Of a DNA stretch of 14,122 nucleotides, positions 1 through 4,465 are shown piece by piece. The stretch is from Armatimonadota bacterium (lineage in GTDB: Bacteria > Armatimonadota > SYMT01), in assembly GCA_020696885.1 (NCBI GenBank), contig JAJFMS010000009.1, positions 1 to 14,122 of the forward strand, read 5' to 3'. The notes beneath the pieces are model-generated. The model saw only the letters and a program-made list of their open reading frames with translations, had not been told where the DNA came from and did no database searches. Each line of letters begins with the position of its first letter. The stretch's first letter is position 1. Both the position numbers and the translations under genes were made by a program.

Positions 1-94
1 GTCGCCCGATAATCCGCCATATCGAGCGATCTCGGCATCCTAGCCTTCGACGCTTTCGCTCAGGCTCGCCTGAGCTCTCCCTGCCGGGTTAGCC

Positions 95-132
95 CCTTGA
101 GGCCTTCGCGCTACCAGTTGCGCCACGCTCGC
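95..132 (-). tRNA. 5' half of a tRNA-Leu(CAA)-like gene; 3' half not found
   Basis: Read on the minus strand from 132, the sequence fits tRNA positions 1-38: 5' acceptor strand GCGAGCG, T8, a perfect GCGC/GCGC D stem with canonical loop AACTGGTA, then loop CTCAAGG with T33 and anticodon CAA. After that the fit fails. The anticodon stem has a G-G and an A-A clash, and no TTCGA T-loop or complementary acceptor strand occurs before the window edge. Instead there are hairpins, including CTCAGGC-GA-GCCTGAG. It is either a truncated tRNA or one interrupted by an intron or insertion whose 3' part lies outside the window. Confidence 0.4.
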
Positions 133-148
133 CGACACCCCGCAGGGA

Positions 149-220
149 TGCCTCCGGCAGGACTCGAACCTGCACCAATCCGGTTAAAAGCCGGCCACGC
201 TGCCATTGCGTCACGGAGGC
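149..220 (-). tRNA. tRNA-Lys(TTT)
   Basis: Complete cloverleaf on the minus strand: acceptor GCCTCCG/CGGAGGC (7 bp), D stem ACGC/GCGT, anticodon stem GCCGG/CCGGA with one G-A clash at 27-43, loop CTTTTAA (T33, anticodon TTT), variable loop TTGGT, T arm GCAGG-TTCGAGT-CCTGC, discriminator A. The 3' end is not followed by CCA. Upstream bases 231-239 can pair with the 5' acceptor strand as an alternative hairpin. Confidence 0.9.
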
Positions 221-278
221 GAGAACGGTCCTCGCCTCCCGTTTATGTCGGATCATCGTTCCACCTCATCGCTTGATT

Positions 279-307
279 AAAAAGTCGTTCGGGGACCCTG
301 CTCCCCG
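279..307 (-). terminator. weak terminator-like hairpin between tRNA-Ser and tRNA-Lys
   Basis: On the minus strand CGGGGA (307-302) pairs with TCCCCG (295-290), and TTTTT follows at 283-279 after a 6-nt gap. The gap weakens it as an intrinsic terminator. It may equally be a processing hairpin in the 90-nt spacer, which shows no other gene. Confidence 0.3.
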
Positions 308-310
308 GTA

Positions 311-392
311 CGGATGCGACAGGATTCGAACCTGCATGGCTCATCGCCAGACTGTTTTCGAGACAGCTCCTCCACCACTGAGGGACGCATCC
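311..392 (-). tRNA. tRNA-Ser(CGA)
   Basis: Class II tRNA: acceptor GGATGCG/CGCATCC (perfect), D stem CCTC/GAGG, anticodon stem GCTGT/ACAGT, loop CTCGAAA with T33 and anticodon CGA, long variable arm TGGC-GATGA-GCCA, T arm GCAGG-TTCGAAT-CCTGT, discriminator G as usual for serine. CCA is not encoded. It is the most ordinary member of the array. Confidence 0.93.
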
Positions 393-412
393 AGGCACTG
401 CTTTTGAACCGA

Positions 413-483
413 AGAGGAAGGGGGGAATCGAACCCCCATCGTCTGGATGGCGACCAGACATTTTGCCGTTAAACTACATCCTC
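413..483 (-). tRNA. tRNA-Gly(GCC) with C33
   Basis: Acceptor GAGGATG/CTTCCTC has one T-T clash at 6-67. The D stem is GTTT/AAAT with loop AACGGCA. The anticodon stem is TCTGG/CCAGA, variable loop CGATG, and T arm GGGGG-TTCGATT-CCCCC. Discriminator T is the usual base for glycine. The seven-base anticodon loop is TCGCCAT, which puts C, not the near-universal T, at position 33 before anticodon GCC. A looser 9-base loop would instead give CGC (Ala), but U73 favours Gly. No CCA is encoded. It lies 2 nt from tRNA-His. Confidence 0.8.
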
Positions 484-485
484 AA

Positions 486-556
486 AGTGAAGGGCGGGAA
501 TCGAACCCACATCAACAGGGCCACAACCTGTCCGCTTACCATTAGCGTACCGACAC
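486..556 (-). tRNA. tRNA-His(GTG) lacking G-1 and C73
   Basis: The D stem CGCT/AGCG with loop AATGGTA, anticodon stem ACAGG/CCTGT, loop TTGTGGC (anticodon GTG), variable loop TGATG and T arm GTGGG-TTCGATT-CCCGC are all good. The acceptor stem is GTGTCGG/CCTTCAC with two adjacent clashes (T4-T69, C5-T68). Position -1 is T and position 73 is T. The G-1:C73 pair that marks bacterial tRNA-His for HisRS is therefore absent from the gene. It sits between tRNA-Gly and tRNA-Leu with spacers of 2 and 4 nt. A Thg1 gene lies 1.3 kb upstream on the same strand. Confidence 0.8.
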
Positions 557-560
557 ACGA

Positions 561-634
561 TGCCCCCGGACGGATTCGAACCGTCACTATACTGCTCTTA
601 AGGCAGTCGACTCTACCGGTTGGTCTACGGGGGC
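561..634 (-). tRNA. tRNA with Leu(TAA) anticodon and short variable loop
   Basis: Acceptor GCCCCCG/CGGGGGC is perfect. The D stem is 3 bp (GAC/GTC) with an 11-nt loop, anticodon stem ACTGC/GCAGT, loop CTTAAGA (anticodon TAA), T arm GACGG-TTCGAAT-CCGTC, discriminator A. The variable loop is only ATAGT. Bacterial leucine tRNAs are normally class II with a long variable arm. Here the D arm looks class II-like but the arm is missing. No CCA is encoded. Confidence 0.85.
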
Positions 635-636
635 CA

Positions 637-708
637 CCTCTCCACCAGGACTCGAACCCGGAACCTCTCGTTAGAAGCGAAATGTGATTTCCCTTTCACC
701 ACGGAGAG
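637..708 (-). tRNA. tRNA-Arg(TCT)
   Basis: Acceptor CTCTCCG/TGGAGAG is paired throughout (one G-T), D stem GTG/CAC, anticodon stem TTTCG/CGAGA, loop CTTCTAA (T33, anticodon TCT), variable loop GGTT, T arm CCGGG-TTCGAGT-CCTGG, discriminator G. The D loop AAAGGGAAAT is unusual but has the GG. Spacers are 2 nt to tRNA-Leu and 3 nt to the next Arg gene. No CCA. Confidence 0.85.
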
Positions 709-711
709 CCA

Positions 712-785
712 CGCCCCGGACAGGACTCGAACCTGCATCATCCAATTACGGCGACCGGGTTCGAAGCCCGAGCCGATACAGGGGC
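712..785 (-). tRNA. tRNA-Arg-like gene with two competing folds (CCG or TCG anticodon)
   Basis: The acceptor GCCCCTG/CCGGGGC (one T-C clash at 6-67), T arm GCAGG-TTCGAGT-CCTGT and the 74-nt length are tRNA-like. A canonical-length fold uses D stem TCG/CGA and anticodon stem CCGGT/ATTGG with loop CGCCGTA. This gives anticodon CCG but with G33 and without A14. The alternative uses the stronger hairpin TCGGG-CTTCGAA-CCCGG, a textbook anticodon loop with T33 and anticodon TCG. That fold leaves no D arm and an 18-nt variable region. Both anticodons read arginine codons. It may be degenerate. Confidence 0.6.
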
Positions 786-792
786 ACATCGG

Positions 793-913
793 TTACTGAC
801 ACGAGGAGACTGTTCTAAAGTCGGTGGAGTGTTGGAGTAGTAGACACCATTACTCCACTACTCCAACACTCCATTACTCCGTCTTCATTAGCAGTTTCCG
901 CACTCGTCAGTAA
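793..913. repeat. 121-bp imperfect palindromic element inside the tRNA array
   Basis: Outer ends TTACTGAC (793-800) and GTCAGTAA (906-913) are inverted copies. The inner 17-bp arms at 825-841 and 857-873 are perfect inverted repeats. The stretch between shows looser symmetry (GGAGACTGTT against GGAAACTGCT). The right end directly touches the discriminator base of tRNA-Arg(GCG). No ORF lies inside. It looks like a small inserted palindrome or processing structure. Confidence 0.65.
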
Positions 914-987
914 TAGGGAAGAGAGGGTTCGAACCTCCGACCTCCGGCTTCGCGGGCCGGTGCTCTATCCGGTTGAGCTACTCCCCT
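914..987 (-). tRNA. tRNA-Arg(GCG) with C33, first gene of the array
   Basis: Acceptor AGGGGAG/CTTCCCT (one G-T), TA, D stem GCTC/GAGC with loop AACCGGATA, anticodon stem CCGGC/GCCGG, loop CCGCGAA, variable loop AGGTC, T arm GGAGG-TTCGAAC-CCTCT, discriminator A. Everything is canonical except C33 instead of T33. The anticodon GCG is also unusual, since bacteria normally read CGC/CGT with ACG. Its 5' end lies only 8 nt past the T-run of the upstream terminator, leaving no room for a promoter of its own. Confidence 0.85.
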
Positions 988-995
988 GAGCAAAC

Positions 996-1029
996 AAAAA
1001 GCCCCGAGATCCGTATAGGTCTCGAGGCT
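996..1029 (-). terminator. intrinsic terminator or attenuator just before the tRNA array
   Basis: On the minus strand AGCCTCGAGA (1029-1020) pairs over 10 bp, with one G-T, to TCTCGGGGCT (1009-1000) around a 10-nt loop. TTTTTG follows. It ends RNA unit 1, and any transcript reaching the array from the upstream promoter must pass through it. Confidence 0.85.
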
Positions 1030-1074
1030 CGCTCCGTGCTGTAACAGCACTGAAAGCTAACCTGGAGATCCGAA

Positions 1075-1200
1075 ATGACCACCCAAACGACCGAGGGACA
1101 GCAGACCACCCGGACGCAGCACACCGTCGAGGTGCGAACCGGCAGCCCGGAAGCTGGACCTTCCGGATTTCGGGCTTCGACCTTCGCCCGGTTTTCGTGA
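1075..1200 (+). CDS. possible 41-residue threonine-rich peptide antisense to RNA unit 1
   Basis: An ATG at 1075 follows GGAG with a 7-nt spacer, a good ribosome site, and the frame runs to TGA at 1198. The product starts MTTQTTEGQQTTRTQ and is unusually rich in Thr and Gln, with no membrane segment. I see no clear plus-strand promoter. The hairpin content of the opposite strand explains the sequence equally well, so it may be chance. Confidence 0.22.
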   Translation: MTTQTTEGQQTTRTQHTVEVRTGSPEAGPSGFRASTFARFS

Positions 1201-1257
1201 ATGACTGTGTTTCATCGCTTCGTCTTTGCTTCGTCTCTACTGCGCTCGACTAGATGC

Positions 1258-1285
1258 ATTATAGCCCGTGATCTCACGGCGTCAA
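1258..1285 (-). promoter_or_regulatory. sigma-70 type promoter of RNA unit 1 with a palindrome in its spacer
   Basis: Minus strand: TTGACG (1285-1280), 16-nt spacer, TATAAT (1263-1258). The spacer contains the inverted repeat CCGTGA-GA-TCACGG at 1265-1278, a plausible operator lying between -35 and -10. It is the only good promoter seen upstream of the tRNA array. Confidence 0.8.
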
Positions 1286-1544
1286 TCCATTAGTTAGCGG
1301 CACTTACAGGCCGATTAGGCTCATTTTACCGCGATTATTCGGGAATACGGGTCATTCCAGGGACGGGACGTGAGTGCGGGGCGCTCGTCAGTCGAAGACG
1401 AGTTAGCCGGAGCTACGCGACCTGATTCCAGGGCCGAAATCGAGCAAGCCGCGCGCAGTTTATGGCTCGGACGCGGACTTATCCACGCCGGCAGTTGTGA
1501 GATCGGTTTCAGCGAGCATTCATCGTCGTTGAGCTCCAAACGCC
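1286..1544. other. gene-free stretch between the two RNA units
   Basis: No convincing ORF. It contains a 6-bp hairpin CTCGTC-AGTCGAA-GACGAG (about 1385-1403), followed by AGTTAGCCGG, a word repeated in RNA unit 2 near 1602. This could be the remnant of a third related RNA unit, but the similarity is short. Confidence 0.3.
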
Positions 1545-1577
1545 AGAAAGCCCCGAGGTCGGTGCGACCTCGGGGCT
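1545..1577 (-). terminator. intrinsic terminator of RNA unit 2
   Basis: Perfect 12-bp stem: AGCCCCGAGGTC (1577-1566 on the minus strand) against GACCTCGGGGCT (1560-1549) around GCACC, followed by a short TTTCT run. The stem shares its AAAGCCCCGAG start with the terminator of RNA unit 1. Confidence 0.8.
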
Positions 1578-1804
1578 TCAGAAACTGGGTGGATTGACGG
1601 AAGTTAGCCGGGAGGTAGCGTTGGTCGCTTGCCATGACGCAGCGACCGCAGGTTGAGGCTACCCGAGCCCGCCAAGTGGTACACAGCCGCGCCGGCCACC
1701 GATCGAAGACCGGTGGACCTTTTTGAGATAGCGCTGCTGCGTTTAGCGGACATTCAAAACTCTCGTCACGGGCGGCTGTCACCGTAGGGTAAGCAGCGGC
1801 TCGT
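1545..1804 (-). ncRNA. RNA unit 2: about 255-nt structured RNA of unknown function
   Basis: Bounded by a strong promoter (1838-1811) and a strong terminator. Local hairpins include CCACCG-GTCTTCGAT-CGGTGG and GGTCGCT...AGCGACC (1622-1647). A longer-range pairing is possible between GGTGACAGCCG near the 5' end and CGGCTGTGTACC in the middle. A frame of 213 codons crosses it, but that frame runs through both promoter and terminator and resembles nothing. The distance from -10 to the hairpin base is 262 nt, against 258 nt in RNA unit 1, so the two may be paralogous in design. I recognise no RNA family. Confidence 0.55.
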
Positions 1805-1810
1805 GAGAGC

Positions 1811-1838
1811 ATTATACCGGGCGGGAACCGGAAGTCAA
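1811..1838 (-). promoter_or_regulatory. sigma-70 type promoter of RNA unit 2
   Basis: Minus strand: TTGACT (1838-1833), 16-nt spacer, TATAAT (1816-1811). It lies 12 bases past the thg1 stop codon, so it is not the promoter of a known protein gene. It shares GGATTGAC and TATAATGC with the promoter of RNA unit 1. Confidence 0.8.
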
Positions 1839-1849
1839 TCCCACCGGCC

Positions 1850-2647
1850 TCAGGGCCGTGCGGGGAGGTGCGCGTCCAGCCAGTTCCGGTCTCGCGCGAA
1901 CACGGGCGGCTCGACGACGGACCATTCCCGGCGCCGCACGTCCAACGCGACCTGCGTCTCACCCGTGCGAGGATCCACGAACTCGATGTCCCGGATCGTT
2001 TCCTGCAGCACCACTGCCCGCCCTTGCCGGGCGCCTGCCGGGTAATCGTTCCAGTCGATGCCGCACTCCCGGAGGAGCTGGGCTCGCAGCAGGTCGCCCC
2101 GCTGGTTGCGGAGCGCTTCTGCCGGGAGGCAGGACTGGGCTGCCATCTGGATGGAGTTGCGGATAGCGTCTTGCTGGCGCCAGATCAGGTAGTTGCAGAC
2201 TTCCACGCGGTCCGGGATGGTGAAGGCACGGCTGTCGAACTGAGCCCACCGGTACGTCTCGAGCGGTTGCGACTGGAGATGGTGCGCCAGCCAGCCCCGG
2301 TTGAATGCCGTCGTGGCAATGGAGGCGCTGATGCTGGCGATCTTCTGGATGCCGCCGTCGAACCAGGCCTGGCTGGCGGGCGTTTCGAAGTCCGTGAGCA
2401 CCAGGCTGATCTCGTCGGACTGTACGAACGCGAGGCGCGCTCCCTGGATCTCGCGGCAGAGCGCCCGCGCCGTCTCGTCCATCGCCCGCATCAGATCGAA
2501 GTCGAACGGACGCGTGCAGCCGCGGGTGAAGGTATGGAACGCCTTGCCATCCACCCGGATCACGGTGTAGGTGCGGCGCGGCAGTGCGTAGCGGGTGCGG
2601 TCCTCGTACGCCGACTTCATCCGGTCGCCGAGCGAGTCGTCCTTCAC
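1850..2647 (-). CDS. thg1: Thg1-family tRNA-His guanylyltransferase (3'-5' tRNA nucleotidyltransferase)
   Basis: A 265-residue protein with the Thg1 layout: KDDSLGDRMK start, metal-binding VIRVDG (D33, G34), FVQSDEISLVLTDF (S77-D78-E79), the SISASIATTAFN stretch (105-116) and NYLIWRQQDAIRNSI (152-166). Thg1 enzymes add nucleotides to tRNA 5' ends in the reverse direction. The eukaryotic enzyme adds G-1 to tRNA-His. Bacterial and archaeal Thg1-like proteins mostly repair truncated 5' ends using the 3' strand as template. Start is GTG at 2647, overlapping the TGA of the upstream hydrolase (GTGA), so translation is probably coupled. Length is normal for the family. Most bacteria lack this gene. 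The neighbouring tRNA array contains a His tRNA without G-1. Confidence 0.93.
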   Translation of the reverse strand: MKDDSLGDRMKSAYEDRTRYALPRRTYTVIRVDGKAFHTFTRGCTRPFDFDLMRAMDETARALCREIQGARLAFVQSDEISLVLTDFETPASQAWFDGGIQKIASISASIATTAFNRGWLAHHLQSQPLETYRWAQFDSRAFTIPDRVEVCNYLIWRQQDAIRNSIQMAAQSCLPAEALRNQRGDLLRAQLLRECGIDWNDYPAGARQGRAVVLQETIRDIEFVDPRTGETQVALDVRRREWSVVEPPVFARDRNWLDAHLPARP

Positions 2648-4041
2648 CGGCGCGGCGCCTTCAGTTCCCGGCCGTTCTGGTGGAGCACCAGGCCGGTGAC
2701 CTTGCCGCTCTTGTCCCGCTCGAACGTGAGCTGGGCGTCCACCACGCGGTAGTAGAACCGGTCCTTCGCTTCCGGGTGGATCCGCAGCGCTTCCTGCCCG
2801 GTGAGCTGGGCGGTAAGGCGCTCCTCCTGCCGCACAACTTTGATCACCGCACCCGGAGCCAGTGGGTACTCGCCCACGTAGGCGTCGAGCGCCGGGCCGT
2901 CCAGCTTGATCGACGGACGCAGCGCGAGGGGCTTCGGAGCCAGGCCCAGCTCCAGGCGGAGCAAATTATCGCCCACCTCATCCACCAGGCCGGTGGCCGT
3001 GCTGGAGAGCACCACCACGCCCGCTCCGCGCTCCGGGATGAACCCCGCAAACGAGTGGTAGCCTCCCGTCTGCCCATTGTGCCAGACGATGCCGGACTTC
3101 TCACTCCGGTGCCAACCGAGGCCGATGGCGAGATCGCCGCCCACCGGGTAGCGCTTCTCATGGCTGGTGCGAAGGGCGGGACCTAATGCTCCCTTCGGCG
3201 CCTCCAGATTCGCCTTCACGAACCGGATCATGTCGTCCGCCGTGGAGCGGAGAGCGCCGGCGCCGGCCAGGGTCGGGAGGTCCCAGTTGGCGACCGGGTC
3301 CCCGTCCGCGTCATGCCCCGGCACCAAGCGGCCGCGCATCTCCGGCGTAAGCATGATGCGCGTCTCCTGCAGGCCCAATGGGCCGCAGACCCGCTCCAGC
3401 AGCAGCTCCTCGTAGCTCTTACCGGCCCGCAGCGCCAGTACGTGCCCCAACAGGCCGGCGCCCAGGTTGCTGTAGTCGCTCTTGTCGCCCGGCTTCCCCG
3501 CGAGCTTCGCGCCGGTCAGGTAGTCGTACATCTGGCGCACGGTGTAGTCCGCATAGGGGTTGCGGCCGTCTTTCGGCCGGAAGTTGTCCGGCATCCGCGG
3601 TAGTCCGGAGGTATGCGTGGAGAGGTGGAGCAGGGTGATCCCGGATCCCCCGTTCGCCGGGAGCTTCGTATCGGTTGGCAGGTACTTGGAGACCGGGTCC
3701 TCCAGCGCCACTTCCTTGCGGGTCACCGCGTCGGCCAGCAGCACGCCGGTGAACGCCTTGGTAATGGAGCCGATCTCGAAGACGCTGCGGCCGTCCGGCG
3801 CCACGCCTTTCGCGCCGGACCCGCCGTAGCCGTACACCTGGCTGCCCTGCGGCGTGATGATGCCCACCACCACCCCGCTGGCCCACTCGGCGTCGACCAG
3901 CGGCTTCACCAGGCGGTCCACCTGCTCCCGGGTGATCGAGGGCACCGCGGCGGGCTCGGCGCTCTCCGTGCGGGCTGCCGCGCCAAGGAACGCTGCCGCA
4001 GCGATGGCGGTTCCGGCAACCAGACCTAGCTTCCGTCCCAT
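2644..4041 (-). CDS. secreted serine hydrolase, class C beta-lactamase/DD-peptidase fold
   Basis: A 465-residue protein. The start at 4041 is chosen because GGAGG lies 6 nt upstream and a signal peptide follows (GRKLGLVAGTAIAAAAFLGA, cut near residue 28). An open frame extends further to 4254 but has no such support. Catalytic motifs: SITK at 92-95 (nucleophile Ser and Lys), YSN at 190-192 and HNGQTGG at 321-327. The C-terminus (about 385-465, with YVGEYPL and LVLHQNG) resembles the DUF3471-type domain often found after this catalytic domain. Members act as esterases, D-amino-acid peptidases or beta-lactamases; the substrate cannot be told. It probably works outside the membrane. It forms an operon with thg1. 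Confidence 0.9.
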   Translation of the reverse strand: MGRKLGLVAGTAIAAAAFLGAAARTESAEPAAVPSITREQVDRLVKPLVDAEWASGVVVGIITPQGSQVYGYGGSGAKGVAPDGRSVFEIGSITKAFTGVLLADAVTRKEVALEDPVSKYLPTDTKLPANGGSGITLLHLSTHTSGLPRMPDNFRPKDGRNPYADYTVRQMYDYLTGAKLAGKPGDKSDYSNLGAGLLGHVLALRAGKSYEELLLERVCGPLGLQETRIMLTPEMRGRLVPGHDADGDPVANWDLPTLAGAGALRSTADDMIRFVKANLEAPKGALGPALRTSHEKRYPVGGDLAIGLGWHRSEKSGIVWHNGQTGGYHSFAGFIPERGAGVVVLSSTATGLVDEVGDNLLRLELGLAPKPLALRPSIKLDGPALDAYVGEYPLAPGAVIKVVRQEERLTAQLTGQEALRIHPEAKDRFYYRVVDAQLTFERDKSGKVTGLVLHQNGRELKAPRR

Positions 4042-4132
4042 AGTCGACCTCCGCTCCGGAGATGGCATACTGCGTTGCAGTGTTCGATAACCGCGGTCCG
4101 GTTGTCCTGCGCGCGGTTCACCCAGCGGCGAC

Positions 4133-4465
4133 TTACGGGCCGACGGTGGGATCCGGCTGAACCTTGACGTCGGGTCCGTAGACCCCGGCGGCCCGCGGCC
4201 GGCCCAGGGCCCGGTCGAAGCGGTAGATCCGTCCGCCTTCCGCCACGTAGACATCCGTGCCGTCGGGCTCCTGAGACACGGTCAATGCCGGAGTGGCAGC
4301 CCCTCCTGGGGCTTGGGCGGGCGACATTCTCGCCGGCGGGGCGGCGGGCGCGGCGGGCTTGGCTTGCGTCGGGCTGGCCGTCCAGAGTGGCCGCAGGAGC
4401 ACGGTCCAGAGGCCGGCGGCAATCAGTCCCAGCAGTAGTTTCGTCGTTCGATCGGGCTGCATCAT
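4133..4465 (-). CDS. small membrane-anchored protein of unknown function
   Basis: A 110-residue protein starting at two adjacent ATGs (4465 or 4462) behind a strong GAGGGGAGGGG ribosome site. The N-terminus has one membrane segment (about residues 7-26, LLLGLIAAGLWTVLL). A Pro/Ala-rich linker follows (about 30-60), then a short globular C-terminus with DVYVAEGGRIYRFDRALG, which looks like a single beta-sheet or propeller-type blade. The likely topology is N-terminal anchor with the C-terminus outside. I do not recognise the family. It lies 91 nt upstream of the serine hydrolase on the same strand and is probably the first gene of that operon. A longer frame to 4573 lacks a start signal. Confidence 0.7.
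   Translation of the reverse strand: MMQPDRTTKLLLGLIAAGLWTVLLRPLWTASPTQAKPAAPAAPPARMSPAQAPGGAATPALTVSQEPDGTDVYVAEGGRIYRFDRALGRPRAAGVYGPDVKVQPDPTVGP

Larger units (their letters stand above)
996..1251 (-). ncRNA. RNA unit 1: about 250-nt structured RNA or leader of the tRNA array
   Basis: The transcript should run from about 1251 (downstream of the TATAAT at 1263-1258) to the terminator at 996. The sequence is rich in hairpins: perfect CCGGAAG-GTCCAG-CTTCCGG, CGGGC...GCCCG and an enclosing AACCGG/CCGGTT, forming a branched fold over about 1138-1196, then GTGCTG-TTA-CAGCAC (1036-1050). The 5' part carries the direct repeat GACGAAGC-AAA-GACGAAGC. I see no protein in it and no match to tmRNA, SRP RNA, 6S, RNase P or a riboswitch I know. 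It could be a stand-alone RNA, an attenuating leader, or both. Confidence 0.55.

Noticed and set aside
463..687. Plus-strand frame through the tRNA array
   Set aside because: It lies wholly over four tRNA genes on the other strand, and its residues are explained by T-arm sequences.
793..913. CRISPR-like repeat
   Set aside because: The repeated ACTCC words are irregular and form one palindrome; there are no equal repeats with equal spacers.
1030..1251. T-box riboswitch upstream of the tRNA array
   Set aside because: GGGTGGTC occurs twice on the minus strand, but the T-box core (AGGGTGGNACCGCG) and an antiterminator pairing are not present. T-boxes also control synthetase or transport genes rather than tRNAs.
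1560..1660. 16S rRNA fragment (words like GGCTAACT and CGTCACGGGCGG)
   Set aside because: Only short isolated matches in the wrong order; no continuous rRNA similarity.
1321..1962. Minus-strand frame of 213 codons across RNA unit 2
   Set aside because: It starts inside the thg1 frame and runs through a strong promoter and a perfect terminator hairpin, has no ribosome site, and resembles no protein.
4042..4254. N-terminal extension of the serine hydrolase to 4254
   Set aside because: The extension overlaps the preceding gene, is Arg/Pro/Ser-rich, and lies before a clear ribosome site and signal peptide at 4041.
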